From Halomarina salina (GTDB lineage: Archaea; Halobacteriota; Halobacteria; Halobacteriales; Haloarculaceae): 64,000 bases of DNA. Positions 8,400-17,355 of the stretch are shown piece after piece. Every line of letters starts with the position of its first letter. The first letter of the stretch is position 1. The translations under genes and the position numbers were made by a program. The notes under the pieces are model-generated. The model saw only the letters and a program-made list of their open reading frames with translations. It was not told where the DNA came from and searched no databases. The stretch lies in assembly GCF_023074835.1 (NCBI RefSeq), contig NZ_JALLGW010000002.1, positions 124,001 through 188,000 of the forward strand, read 5' to 3'.

Positions 8400-8956
8400 C
8401 GTCACCACGCTACGGTCTCGACGTATCTTGTAACCGGGGACCTGCCGGAACGAAACTCCCACCTACCGGCCGACGGCACCCGGCCGAGCGTGCTCGGTTC
8501 GTGGTCGACCGACCGAGTCTCGGACTGACCACGATGCGACTCGGCGGTGTAGTAAGGGGAACGGCGTCCTCGAGGTCTGACCGACCCCGGTTGGACGCCG
8601 ACATGACAGGTACGACGTGGATGAGCGGTGACACCCCGAACCCCCACGTCACTCATCGCTACGGGTAATTGGGGCATAGTTATCCGGTGGCTGCCGGGGC
8701 TATGAAACAGTCTAACGTCGGATTACCGGTCGACCGCCGCCTCGCTCTCGCCGCGTCCTCGGAGGCCAGTCGACCGAACGCCACCGGTCGTACTCACCGC
8801 GTCCGGAGCGTCGGAACTCCCGTCGCCGTAGCTCTCGGACCCAGAGGAGGCAGTCGTGAGGGGTCACCGGTAGCCACGTCCCGACGCTCGACGGCCGAAA
8901 GGAGGGCCTACCGGTGGTCTTCGGGGAGAGAGGACGCCCCGTCTCCGTTCGGTGCG
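8400..8956. other. 557-base stretch without a convincing gene
   Basis: Several open frames cross this stretch on both strands, but their translations are Arg/Ser-rich and show no domain or codon bias. A possible ATG at 8704 opens into a frame that only mirrors the neighbours. No repeat, tRNA-like fold or clear terminator was noticed. Confidence 0.5.
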
Positions 8957-9139
8957 TTACTCCTCGACGCCCTCGATGCACGCGCGGAGTTCCTCGCAGA
9001 GTATCTCGGCGCGGAAACTCAACTGGTGACGGTCGTCCTCGGTGAGCGCGTCGCGGGCGGCCACGTTCTCGATGGCGGTCAGCAGGTCCTGTTCGCGTGC
9101 GGTGACGGCGTCGACGGTGGGTCGGTCTTGTGTGTCCAT
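8957..9139 (-). CDS. small acidic helical protein (60 aa)
   Basis: From the ATG at 9139: 60 residues, strongly acidic, with two predicted helices (ending VTAREQDLLTAIENVAARD and HQLSFRAEILCEELRACIE) joined by LTEDD. Haloarchaeal codon bias is good. The longer in-frame upstream extension is Arg/Ser-rich and not credible. No family recognised; it may be a small dimeric helical protein. Confidence 0.65.
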   Translation of the reverse strand: MDTQDRPTVDAVTAREQDLLTAIENVAARDALTEDDRHQLSFRAEILCEELRACIEGVEE

Positions 9140-9491
9140 ACACGTCCCTACCGTCCCGTCCCCAAGGGCGACTCCGGTACAGACGTTGAGCGAGCGACGC
9201 GACGCGGCTACAACGATAGCGCTGCCGGCACCGACAGTCACGGTCGTCGAACGGTCCGAGCGCGGAACCACAGCCGACGGCCGTCGTATTCGGCCGCGAG
9301 GACGCGTAGAACGCAGTATTCGGCGCGTCGGACCAGTCGGAGTCTCGAACTGACTGTCGGAGAAGCGCTTTTTGTATCGACGGTGTACGGTAGAGTATGC
9401 GCGCGCCAGGTCGTCGGTGGAGTCGGGCCAGTGTCGGGGGATGGGCCACCGCCGAGGCGGCCGCCGGGCGGGTTCCGTCGCGGTGGCGAGG
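9140..9491. other. 352-base intergenic region before the AI-2E transporter
   Basis: Divergent promoter region between the small acidic protein and the transporter at 9492. It includes a T-rich element (GCGCTTTTTGTATCG near 9365). No gene, repeat or structured RNA is evident. Confidence 0.45.
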
Positions 9492-10523
9492 ATGAGCCGT
9501 CTCCCCCGACCCACGGCGTCGACGGTGTTCCTCTGGGGCCTACTGGCGGTGTTCGGTGTCGTGACCGTCTGGCTGTTCCTCCCGTACCTCCAGTACGCCC
9601 TCCTCGCGGGGTTGCTGGGCTACGTCCTCTACCCGATCTCCAGCCGCCTGTCGCGGTATCTCGGCCGGACGCTCGGCGCGGCGCTCACCGTCGTCCTCGC
9701 GACCGTCGCCGTCGTCGCGCCCGTCGTGTTCATCGTCGGCATCGCGGTCCAGCAGGCGACGTCCATCCTCCAGGGCGTCACCGAGTCGATGGTCATCGAC
9801 GCGGGCGACGCACTGCTGGCGAGGCTGGGAGTCGGCGCCGACACGATGGACGTCGTCGACATGCTGGTGGCCTCGATGCAGAACGGGTCGCGCGGACTCG
9901 TCGGGAACGTCTTCACCGTCGTCGGGGCGACGGCGCAGTTCCTCATCGGCCTCGTCGTCTTCGTGTTCCTGTTCTACTACCTGCTGCGCGACGGCGACCG
10001 CCTCGTCGCCTGGACGCGGACGGTGTCGCCGCTCGAACGCGACGAGATGGACGACCTGCTCGAACGCTGTGACCGACTGCTGTGGGCGTCGCTGGTCGGC
10101 ACCGTCGTCGTCGCCGCGGTGCAGGCGGCGCTGACGGGCGTCGCGTTCGCCGCGCTGAACTTCAGCAACTCCGTCTTCTGGACGCTGGTGACGTTCCTGC
10201 TCTCCTTGCTCCCCGTCATCGGGGCGTCCGTCGTCTGGATTCCGGCGAGCATCTACCTCCTCGTCGTCGGCCGGACCATCGACGCAGTCGTGCTGTTCGT
10301 CGCGGGGACGTTCATCATCAGCGGGTCGGACAACCTCATCAGACCGTTCGTCGTCCAGCACAGCGCGCATCTCAACACCGGCCTCGTCGTCGTCGGCCTG
10401 TTCGGTGGCCTCGCCGTGTTCGGGTTCCTGGGACTGTTCATCGGACCCGTCGTCGTCGGGATGGCGAAACATCTCGCCGAGGTGGTCGCCAGACGTCACG
10501 GTGCGGACGCTCGCGGGCAGTGA
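9492..10523 (+). CDS. AI-2E family transporter (TqsA/PerM-like membrane protein)
   Basis: 343 residues from the ATG at 9492. The family pattern is N-terminal helices (FLWGLLAVFGVVTVWLFLPY, YALLAGLLGYVLYPI), a central large soluble segment at about residues 110-165, then hydrophobic helices with the characteristic FVFLFYYLLRDGDRL followed by LLPVIGASVVWIPASIYLL and a C-terminal GLFGGLAVFGFLGLFIGPVV. Family members include the autoinducer-2 exporter TqsA, Na+/H+ antiporter-like proteins and PerM. The transported substrate in archaea is unknown. The start is placed after a non-conserved Arg-rich extension. Confidence 0.93.
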   Translation: MSRLPRPTASTVFLWGLLAVFGVVTVWLFLPYLQYALLAGLLGYVLYPISSRLSRYLGRTLGAALTVVLATVAVVAPVVFIVGIAVQQATSILQGVTESMVIDAGDALLARLGVGADTMDVVDMLVASMQNGSRGLVGNVFTVVGATAQFLIGLVVFVFLFYYLLRDGDRLVAWTRTVSPLERDEMDDLLERCDRLLWASLVGTVVVAAVQAALTGVAFAALNFSNSVFWTLVTFLLSLLPVIGASVVWIPASIYLLVVGRTIDAVVLFVAGTFIISGSDNLIRPFVVQHSAHLNTGLVVVGLFGGLAVFGFLGLFIGPVVVGMAKHLAEVVARRHGADARGQ

Positions 10524-10637
10524 CCCGCGAGTATCCGAGCGTCGCCGCTGTGTCGTCGAGTGATACGAGAGCCCGGTTCGGAGTCGTCCGAGCGGTAGAG
10601 CGACGACGCTACGCGGTCGGCCCGACGGACGGACTGC

Positions 10638-10856
10638 TCAGTTCAACGCCTCGACCGGTTCGGCGAGGTCCTCCCGACTGTCGACCGGGCCGTTGACGAA
10701 CAGGCCGTGGCCGATGATGACGACGGCCAGCAGTCCGGCGGCGGTGACTGCGGTGGTCGTGGCGATGGCCGTGAGCGCGCCGACGACGGCCCCGCTGGCC
10801 ATGCTGAGAAACACGCCCAGCAACACCAGGTCGTAGTACTGCCACGTGTAGTCCAT
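10638..10856 (-). CDS. small two-helix membrane protein (72 aa)
   Basis: ATG at 10856 (MDYTWQYYDL). Two hydrophobic segments with Gly/Ala-rich faces (VLLGVFLSMASGAVVGALTA and VTAAGLLAVVIIGHGLFV) and a short acidic C-terminal tail. It resembles small haloarchaeal membrane proteins of unknown function. Its promoter region diverges from neuB. Confidence 0.75.
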   Translation of the reverse strand: MDYTWQYYDLVLLGVFLSMASGAVVGALTAIATTTAVTAAGLLAVVIIGHGLFVNGPVDSREDLAEPVEALN

Positions 10857-11059
10857 GCCTACCGTTAGCGTTCCGACACCAAAAACCACGGGGACAGGGC
10901 CACAGTACGTCGGTTCCGTCTCGGAGAACGCGCCCGGTGCGTGACCGTCGACGAAGCGAGCCGGTCGGAGACCGAACGTACTCGATTCCTGATTTTCTGC
11001 CCCATCGGGTCCGATACGGCCGAATCTACTAATGCGCCGACGCTCAGAGTGATAGTGAG

Positions 11060-12091
11060 ATGACGTGTTATGTCGTCGCCGAGGCGGGGGTCAACCACGA
11101 CGGCGACGTGAGTCAGGCGGAGCGACTCGTCGACGCCGCCGTCGCGGCGGGCGCGGACGCCGTGAAGTTCCAGACGTTCGTCGCGGACAGACTGGCCACC
11201 CCCGACGCCCCCAAGGCACCGTACCAGGAGGAGACGACCGGCGAGCAGTCCCAGTACGAGATGCTCCGCTCGCTCGAACTCCCGCGGTCGGCCCACGAGC
11301 GACTGCAGTCGTACTGTCGGGACCAGGGCATAGAGTTCCTCTCGACGCCGTTCGACGTCGAGAGCGCGACGCTGCTGGACGACCTGGACGTCCCACGGGT
11401 GAAACTCGGGTCGGGGGAACTCGACAACCATCCGCTCCTGCGGCACGTCGCACGGTTCGGGCGGCCGATGGTCGTCTCGACGGGGATGGGGACGATGGGA
11501 GAGGTCCACGACGCACTGGCCGCCATCCGGAACGCGAACCCCGACGTACCCGTGACGTTCCTCCACTGTACGACCGCCTACCCCGCCGCGCTGGACGAGG
11601 TGAACCTCCGGGCGATGGTGACGATGGCCGACGAACTCCCGACGCCGGTGGGCTACTCCGACCACACCACCCGAGTCGAGGTGCCCGCGCTGGCCGTCGC
11701 GGCGGGGGCGACGGTCGTCGAGAAGCACTTCACGCTCGACCGGACGCTCCCCGGCCCCGACCACCGCGCCTCGCTCGAACCCGACGAACTCGCGGCCGCG
11801 GTGTCGCTCGTCCGCGACGCCGAGACGGCCCTCGGGAGTCCCGAGAAGCGACCGACCGGGACAGAGCGCGAGAACCGGCCGGTCGTCCGCAAGAGCCTCC
11901 ACGCCGCCACGGACGTCGCTGCTGGCGAGCGGTTCACCGCCGACAACGTCTCCGTCACGCGTCCGGCCGACGGACTCCCGCCACGCACGTACGACGCCGT
12001 CCTCGGGGCGACGGCCAGCGTCGCACTCGACGCGGGGGCCGCCATCACCGATGCCGCCGTCGGGGAGTGGGACGGGGGTGAGCGCGGCTGA
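11060..12091 (+). CDS. neuB: N-acetylneuraminate/legionaminate-type synthase
   Basis: 343 residues. NeuB-family enzymes condense phosphoenolpyruvate with a six-carbon amino sugar (ManNAc or a di-N-acyl-dideoxy sugar) to give a nine-carbon nonulosonic acid. Visible motifs: EAGVNHDG at 8-15, KFQTF 36-40, KLGSGE 115-120, STGMGTMGEV 140-149, GYSDHT 198-203 and EKHFTLDRTLPGPDH 221-235, the last including the metal-binding His. The C-terminal 60 residues form an antifreeze/SAF-like domain (VVRKSLHAATDVAAGE). It is first in a plus-strand run with a transferase, ABC exporter, PIG-L deacetylase and neuC. Neu, Leg and Pse substrates cannot be separated from the sequence alone. Confidence 0.96.
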   Translation: MTCYVVAEAGVNHDGDVSQAERLVDAAVAAGADAVKFQTFVADRLATPDAPKAPYQEETTGEQSQYEMLRSLELPRSAHERLQSYCRDQGIEFLSTPFDVESATLLDDLDVPRVKLGSGELDNHPLLRHVARFGRPMVVSTGMGTMGEVHDALAAIRNANPDVPVTFLHCTTAYPAALDEVNLRAMVTMADELPTPVGYSDHTTRVEVPALAVAAGATVVEKHFTLDRTLPGPDHRASLEPDELAAAVSLVRDAETALGSPEKRPTGTERENRPVVRKSLHAATDVAAGERFTADNVSVTRPADGLPPRTYDAVLGATASVALDAGAAITDAAVGEWDGGERG

Positions 12092-12099
12092 CGACCTCG

Positions 12100-13512
12100 G
12101 TGTCGCGACCGACGACGTTCGACGACACCTACGAGGCGTTCCTCGCCCTCGAGGACGACCTGTGTCCCTTCGACGTGGTTCGTGACGGCGTCCGCGTCTG
12201 GGAACTCGTCCGGTTCGAGGTGTTCCGGCAGGTCGTCGCGGCGCAGGGGGAGTGGGGACAGCCACACACGAACGTCCAGCGGAGCGGCCGAGTCTACCTC
12301 GAACTCGCCTCGCTGGCGGCGAGGAACCTCGTCCGCCGCAACCCGTTTCTCGGCGGTCGCCACGACGTGCTGTTCTGGGGGCACCCGCGCCGGAAACGCC
12401 TCGACGACGGCTACTGGTGGGACGTCTACTGCGACCCCATCACAGACGGGCTGTCGCTCGACGCCCTCCACGTCGAACCGCCGCATCTGAACCGGCACTA
12501 CACGCCAGCGAAGACGGAGCGACTGCGCTACGTCGACGCCGTCGAGATACTCGGGCAGGCGGGCGAACTCGTCGGCGCGACGCTCGGCCGACCCTCGTTC
12601 GACGCGTTCGACGACGTGGAACGGTACCTCGGAGAGGAGTTCGACGCCGACGTCCGGGTCGCCGACCTCGCCCAGCGTCGCCTCGCGTACCGGCGGGCCG
12701 TCCGCCCGCTCTACCGCCGACTGCTCGCCAGCGTCGACCCGGAACTGGTCGTCGTCGTCGTCAGCTACGCGGGCCGAGAGCCGTTCGTCGAGGTGTGTCA
12801 CGAACTCGGCATCACCGTCGTCGAACTCCAGCACGGCGTCATCGACCGGTACCAGGCGGGCTACTCGTTCCCCGACTGGCGCACGAAGGAGACGTTCCCC
12901 GACTACCTGTTCACGTTCGGCGAGTTCTGGACCGACCAGGCCGACCTGCCCGTCCCCGACGACCACGTCTACGCCGTCGGCTACCCGCACCTCGAAGCGA
13001 GCGTCGAGCGGTACGCGTCGGTCGAGCGACGCGACCAGGTCGTGTTCGTCTCCACCGGCGAGGTGGGTCACACGCTCTCGAAGCAGGCCGTGTCGCTCCA
13101 CGAGCGTCCGGACCACGACTGGTCGGTCGCCTACAAACTCCACCCCGGCGAGTCCGACCGCTGGCGCGAGGAGTACCCGTGGCTCGTCGACTCGGGCGTC
13201 GAAGTGGTCGACGAGAGCGGGCGGCCGCTCCACCGCCTGTTCGCCGAGTCGCGCGCGCAGGTCGGCGTCTACTCGACGGCGCTCTACGAGGGCGTCCGGT
13301 TCGGCGTCGAGACCTACCTCGTCGACCTCCCCTGGATGCCGTCCCCACCGGGCCTCGACGGACTGGCGACGGTCGTCGAACCGGGTGACGACCTGGGGAC
13401 CGTCCTCGGGAGCGCCGACCCCGCCGCCGACACGACCCGGTTCTTCGAACCGAACCCGTTGTCGGCCGTTCGGCGAGCCATCGACGACGTCCTCGACCGA
13501 CCCGGGTACTGA
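12100..13512 (+). CDS. GT-B-like glycan transferase (capsule/polysialyltransferase-like)
   Basis: 470 residues with a GTG start 9 bases after neuB, so the two are probably cotranscribed and functionally linked. The N-terminal half looks novel (WELVRFEVFRQVV, DVLFWGHPRRKR). The C-terminal half has the landmarks of capsule-type GT-B enzymes and CDP-glycerol/polysialyl transferases: ELQHGVIDRYQAGYSFP, a donor-site HPGE in YKLHPGESDRW, and a terminal SRAQVGVYSTALYEGVRFG loop equivalent to the acidic/Ser-Thr substrate loop. Location next to neuB suggests that it transfers the CMP-activated nonulosonic acid; a phosphoglycerol-type transferase is the main alternative. No membrane helix, so it acts at the cytoplasmic face. 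Confidence 0.7.
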   Translation: MSRPTTFDDTYEAFLALEDDLCPFDVVRDGVRVWELVRFEVFRQVVAAQGEWGQPHTNVQRSGRVYLELASLAARNLVRRNPFLGGRHDVLFWGHPRRKRLDDGYWWDVYCDPITDGLSLDALHVEPPHLNRHYTPAKTERLRYVDAVEILGQAGELVGATLGRPSFDAFDDVERYLGEEFDADVRVADLAQRRLAYRRAVRPLYRRLLASVDPELVVVVVSYAGREPFVEVCHELGITVVELQHGVIDRYQAGYSFPDWRTKETFPDYLFTFGEFWTDQADLPVPDDHVYAVGYPHLEASVERYASVERRDQVVFVSTGEVGHTLSKQAVSLHERPDHDWSVAYKLHPGESDRWREEYPWLVDSGVEVVDESGRPLHRLFAESRAQVGVYSTALYEGVRFGVETYLVDLPWMPSPPGLDGLATVVEPGDDLGTVLGSADPAADTTRFFEPNPLSAVRRAIDDVLDRPGY

Positions 13513-13595
13513 CAGATTTCTGATGATGTCACGATATCTCCACCGTCGGCGAGCAGAGTATCACGTTGCAGTCGGTCGACTGGTGGGCCAATGCA

Positions 13596-13602
13596 TTTAA
13601 CC
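13596..13602 (+). promoter_or_regulatory. TATA-like box before the ABC exporter gene
   Basis: A TTTAACC element lies about 32 bases before the GTG at 13631, in a locally AT-rich gap of 118 bases. This suggests that the exporter, deacetylase and neuC can be transcribed separately from neuB. Confidence 0.5.
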
Positions 13603-13630
13603 TACTGACATGTGTATTCGCTGAGAAGAA

Positions 13631-15427
13631 GTGAGACCTCTGAACCTGTTCGACGGCCCGCGAGTGCGTTCGGTGCGGCTCATCGCCGCGTACAACCCGT
13701 TCCTGACGGGCCTCATCGTGCTGTTCGGCAGTGCGACGGCGCTGCTGGAGGGCGTCGGCGTGAGCCTGCTGGTCCCCATCATCGACGTCGCACAGGGGTC
13801 GACGCCGTCGGCCGAATCCGGTGGCGTCGTGGGCCTGTTCTTCGATGCGTACCGCTTCCTCGGCGTCCCGTTCACGCTGGAGTACATGATCCTCGGCGTC
13901 AGCGTGGCGATGACGCTGCGGTACCTGTCGAGTTTCGCCGTCGACTGGTCGCAGGGCTACCTCCAGACCAACTACATCCGCGACGTTCAGACGCGCACGT
14001 TCGAACACGCACTCGGGGCACGGGTCGGCTTCTTCGACCGGCGCGGATCCGACGAGGTGCTCAACGCGGCCATCACGCAGACGAAGTACGCGGGGTACGC
14101 CATCCGCGACCTGGTGTTCGTCTTCGAGCAACTGCTGCTCAGCCTCATCTACCTCGGCTTCGCGTTCTACATCTCGCCGTGGCTCACCCTCGTCGCCATC
14201 GTCACCATCGGGGGGTTGACGTACCTCGTCCGGAACGTCGTCGAACCGGGGTTCAGCGTCGGCGACCGGGTGGCCGACGCGAACGAACGCATCCAGACCA
14301 CCATCCAGAGCGGGACGCAGGGCATCCGCCCCGTGAAGCTGTTCGGCGTCGAGCGAGAGATGCGCGAGGAGTACCACGAGGCGGTCGACGCGTTCGCCGA
14401 GGCGAACGTGACGTACTACCGCAACGACTCGTTCGTCGGGAACATCCACCAGTTGCTGGTGGCGCTGACGGTGTTCGTCCTCGTCTTCCTCGCCCTGCGG
14501 TTCTCCTCGCTGACCTTCGCCGGACTGGCCGTCTTCCTCTTCGTGATGTTCCGACTGGCACCGCGCGTGAGCACGCTGAACCGCCGCATCTACACCATCG
14601 AGAGCGAACTGCCACACGTCGCCCGCACCGAGACGTTCATCGAGGAACTCGCGGCCAACGCGGAACCGACCGGCGGCACCGTCACGCCGCCCCAGCAGTT
14701 CCGGTCGGTCGTCTTCGACGACATCGAGTTCTCCTACCTCGACGACGAGACGGTGCTGGACGGCCTCTCGCTGGAGGTATGTAGCGGCGAGTTCGTCGCG
14801 CTCGTCGGCCAGTCCGGGTCGGGAAAGTCGACGGTCGTCTCCCTGTTGACCCGTCTCTACGACCCCGACGGCGGCGAGATACGGCTCGACGGGACGCCCA
14901 TCGAGGAGTTCGACGTGGACGCGTGGCGCTCGCGCATCGCCGTCGTCCGGCAGGACCCGTTCATGTTCGACGCGACCCTCCGGTACAACCTCACGCTGGG
15001 CCGACGCGACGCGACCGACGCCGACCTGGACCGGGTCAGCACCGTCGCGAAGGTCGACGAGTTCCTCACTGACCTGCCGGCAGGCTACGACACGCAGATC
15101 GGCGAGAACGGCGTCCAGCTGTCGGGGGGGCAGCGCCAGCGCGTCGCGCTGGCCCGTGCGCTGCTGAAGGATGCCGACATCCTCGTCCTCGACGAGGCGA
15201 CGAGCAACCTCGACTCCGACCTCGAACGCGAGGTCCAGCGCGCCATCGAGCGCATGGATGGCGACCACACCGTCGTCGCCATCGCCCACCGCCTCTCGAC
15301 GGTTCGGAACGCAGACTGCATCTACACCGTCGAGGACGGGCGCGTGGTCGAGTCCGGCTCTCACGAACAGCTCGTCACGCAGGAGGGGACGTACGCGCGC
15401 CTCTACGCGACGCAGGTAGGAGACTGA
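13631..15427 (+). CDS. ABC exporter, MsbA/PglK-like (fused membrane and ATPase domains)
   Basis: 598 residues, a half-transporter. The N-terminal ~320 residues contain six membrane helices and the coupling segment VREMREEYHEAVDAFAEANV. The ATPase domain carries Walker A GQSGSGKST (393-401), the signature LSGGQRQR (497-504), Walker B ILVLDEATSNLD and the H-loop AHRLST. This subfamily includes the lipid-A flippase MsbA and the lipid-linked oligosaccharide flippase PglK. In this context it probably flips a nonulosonic-acid-containing, lipid-linked glycan out of the cytoplasm. A second, unrelated flippase (44390) occurs in the window. GTG start. Confidence 0.92.
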   Translation: MRPLNLFDGPRVRSVRLIAAYNPFLTGLIVLFGSATALLEGVGVSLLVPIIDVAQGSTPSAESGGVVGLFFDAYRFLGVPFTLEYMILGVSVAMTLRYLSSFAVDWSQGYLQTNYIRDVQTRTFEHALGARVGFFDRRGSDEVLNAAITQTKYAGYAIRDLVFVFEQLLLSLIYLGFAFYISPWLTLVAIVTIGGLTYLVRNVVEPGFSVGDRVADANERIQTTIQSGTQGIRPVKLFGVEREMREEYHEAVDAFAEANVTYYRNDSFVGNIHQLLVALTVFVLVFLALRFSSLTFAGLAVFLFVMFRLAPRVSTLNRRIYTIESELPHVARTETFIEELAANAEPTGGTVTPPQQFRSVVFDDIEFSYLDDETVLDGLSLEVCSGEFVALVGQSGSGKSTVVSLLTRLYDPDGGEIRLDGTPIEEFDVDAWRSRIAVVRQDPFMFDATLRYNLTLGRRDATDADLDRVSTVAKVDEFLTDLPAGYDTQIGENGVQLSGGQRQRVALARALLKDADILVLDEATSNLDSDLEREVQRAIERMDGDHTVVAIAHRLSTVRNADCIYTVEDGRVVESGSHEQLVTQEGTYARLYATQVGD

Positions 15428-15432
15428 CAGCC

Positions 15433-16143
15433 ATGGACAGCGATACCCACACAGGAGGAGCGAAACAGAGCGGAGACGACACCGTCCTCTGTATCGGTGC
15501 ACACCCGGACGACGAGGTGCTCGGGGCGGGCGGGACGCTCGCGGCACACGCCGCGCAGGGCGACGAGGTGCACGTCCTCGTCGTCACGGAGGGCTCGACC
15601 GCGCAGTACGACGACCCGTCGATGGTCGAGCAGAAACGCGAGGAGGCGCGGGCCTGCGCGGACCGCCTCGGGGTCGGAGAGGTCCACTTCGGCGATCTAC
15701 CGGACATGCGCCTCGACGACGTGCCCCACGTCGAGGTGAACGCCGTCGTCGAGTCCGTCGTCGAGCGCGTCGAACCCACGGTCGTCTACACGCACGCCAG
15801 ACAGGAGGTGAACCGCGACCACCGCGCCGTCTACGACTCGACGGTCGTCGCCACCAGACCGGGCAGCGGCGTCGAACGGGTCCTCGCCTACGAGACGCCC
15901 TCCTCGACGGACTGGGTCGGTGGCGGGGCCGACCAGTTCGAACCGACGCTGTTCGTCGACGTCACCGACCACCTCGACGCAAAGGTGGCCGCCTTCGCGG
16001 AGTACGAGTCCGAGACGCGGGCGTTCCCGCACCCGCGGTCCGAGGAGAGCCTCCGCGCTCGCGCGAGGACGCGCGGTGCGGCCGCGGGCGTCGCCGCTGC
16101 GGAGGCGTTCTGTCTCGTCAGGGAGGTGCGCGAGACGCCGTGA
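15433..16143 (+). CDS. PIG-L/LmbE-family N-deacetylase
   Basis: 236 residues. Zinc-dependent de-N-acetylase family, with the metal motif HPDDEVLGAGGTLA near residue 24 and the second metal His within HARQEVNRDHRAVYD. Known members deacetylate GlcNAc-phosphatidylinositol, GlcNAc-Ins and related sugars. It starts 5 bases after the ABC exporter and its stop overlaps the neuC start (GTGA), so it is in the same operon. It may remove an N-acetyl group so that another acyl group (for example formyl) can be added. Confidence 0.92.
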   Translation: MDSDTHTGGAKQSGDDTVLCIGAHPDDEVLGAGGTLAAHAAQGDEVHVLVVTEGSTAQYDDPSMVEQKREEARACADRLGVGEVHFGDLPDMRLDDVPHVEVNAVVESVVERVEPTVVYTHARQEVNRDHRAVYDSTVVATRPGSGVERVLAYETPSSTDWVGGGADQFEPTLFVDVTDHLDAKVAAFAEYESETRAFPHPRSEESLRARARTRGAAAGVAAAEAFCLVREVRETP

Positions 16144-17321
16144 GCGAGTCGAGCGAATCGAGCGAGTCGGGCGAGTCGAGACGCGTCGTCGTCGTCACCG
16201 GGACGCGCGCGGAGTACGGGCTGCTCTCGTCGTCGATGCGGGCCATCGAGGACCGCGACGACCTGACGCTCGACGTGGTCGCGACGGGGATGCACCTCTC
16301 GCCGCAGTACGGCCACACCGTCGACGACATCCGGGCCGACGGGTTCGCTATCGCCCGCGAGGTCCACTCGCTCGTCGACGGCGACACGGGGACGGCGATG
16401 GCGAAGTCCCTCGGCGTCTGCGTCGCGGGGATGGCCGACGCGCTGTCGAGCCTCGACCCGGACGTCGTCCTCGTGCTCGGCGACCGGGGCGAGGCGTTCG
16501 CCGCGGGCGTCGCCGCCGCCCACGCGAACGTCCCCGTCGCGCACGTCCACGGCGGCGACTCGATGGCGGGAGCCATCGTCGACGACAGCATCCGCCACGC
16601 GCTGACGAAGTTCGCCCACCTCCACTTCCCCGTCACCGACCGCTCGGCCGAGCGCATCCGCCGACTCGGCGAAGAGCCGTGGCGAATCACGACCGTCGGC
16701 GCACCCGGTCTGGACGCCGTCCTCGCGGGGGAGTACGACGACTCGACGACCGTCCGCGACCGGTACGACCTGCCCGACGACCGGTCGCTGGCGCTCGTCG
16801 TCCAGCACCCGCTCACGTCCGCACCCGAACAGGCGGGCGAGCAGCTGGCCGCGACGCTCGACGCGGTGGGGAATCTCGACGACGTCGACCCGGTCGTCGT
16901 CTACCCGAACGCCGACGCGGGCGGGCGTCGGATGAACGCCGAAATAGAGTCCCGTGAACACCTCAAGGCGTTCCGGAGCCTCCCGCGCGAGGCGTATCTC
17001 GGGCTGATGGCGGCCGCCGACGTGCTGGTCGGCAACTCCTCCAGCGGTGTCATCGAGGCCGCGTCGCTCGACCTGCCGGTGGTCGACGTCGGCCCGCGTC
17101 AGGAGGGCCGCGAGCGCGCCGACCACACGCTCCGGGTCCCACACGACCGCGCGGCGATTCGCGAGGCGGTCGAGCGCTGTCTCACCGACGACGGCTTCCG
17201 CCAGCGGGTCGCCGACTGCGAGAACCCTTACGACCACGGCGGCGCGGGGGCGGCCATCGCCGAGCGACTGGCGACGGTCGACCTGGACGGGCGACTGCTC
17301 CGCAAGCGTCTGACGTACTGA
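16140..17321 (+). CDS. neuC: UDP-N-acetylglucosamine 2-epimerase, hydrolysing (NeuC type)
   Basis: 393 residues. NeuC-type enzymes convert UDP-GlcNAc (or UDP-diNAc-bacillosamine in LegG) to the free ManNAc-type sugar that NeuB uses. Motifs: VTGTRAEYGLL 19-29, LGDRGEAFAAGVAAAHANVPVAHVHGGD in the middle, HPLTSAPEQAGEQL, and GNSSSGVIEAASL in the nucleotide site. The first 13 residues are a Ser-Glu repeat encoded by four 9-base units. The GTG start overlaps the stop of the PIG-L gene. Together with neuB (11060) and neuA (22950) it completes the core route. Confidence 0.94.
   Translation: MSESSESSESGESRRVVVVTGTRAEYGLLSSSMRAIEDRDDLTLDVVATGMHLSPQYGHTVDDIRADGFAIAREVHSLVDGDTGTAMAKSLGVCVAGMADALSSLDPDVVLVLGDRGEAFAAGVAAAHANVPVAHVHGGDSMAGAIVDDSIRHALTKFAHLHFPVTDRSAERIRRLGEEPWRITTVGAPGLDAVLAGEYDDSTTVRDRYDLPDDRSLALVVQHPLTSAPEQAGEQLAATLDAVGNLDDVDPVVVYPNADAGGRRMNAEIESREHLKAFRSLPREAYLGLMAAADVLVGNSSSGVIEAASLDLPVVDVGPRQEGRERADHTLRVPHDRAAIREAVERCLTDDGFRQRVADCENPYDHGGAGAAIAERLATVDLDGRLLRKRLTY
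16143..16178. repeat. four 9-bp tandem repeats at the start of neuC
   Basis: Units of the form GAGCGAGTC, repeated about four times (third and fourth with one-base changes), encode the Ser-Glu-Ser repeats at the N-terminus of neuC. In-frame, so copy-number changes would not abolish translation. Confidence 0.7.
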
Positions 17322-17355
17322 CGACTGCGTGGTCGCTCTCCGGGACTGCCACTTC

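Noticed and set aside
8669-10072. A 467-codon plus-strand frame overlapping the AI-2E transporter
   Set aside because: Its product is Arg/Gly/Pro-rich without domain, and the transporter frame is well supported.
15124-15130. Run of seven G in the ABC exporter gene as a phase-variable tract
   Set aside because: It encodes the Gly-Gly of the LSGGQ signature; the run is explained by codon bias and conserved residues.
13529-15547. A 672-codon minus-strand frame
   Set aside because: Mirror of the ABC exporter; no recognisable motif.
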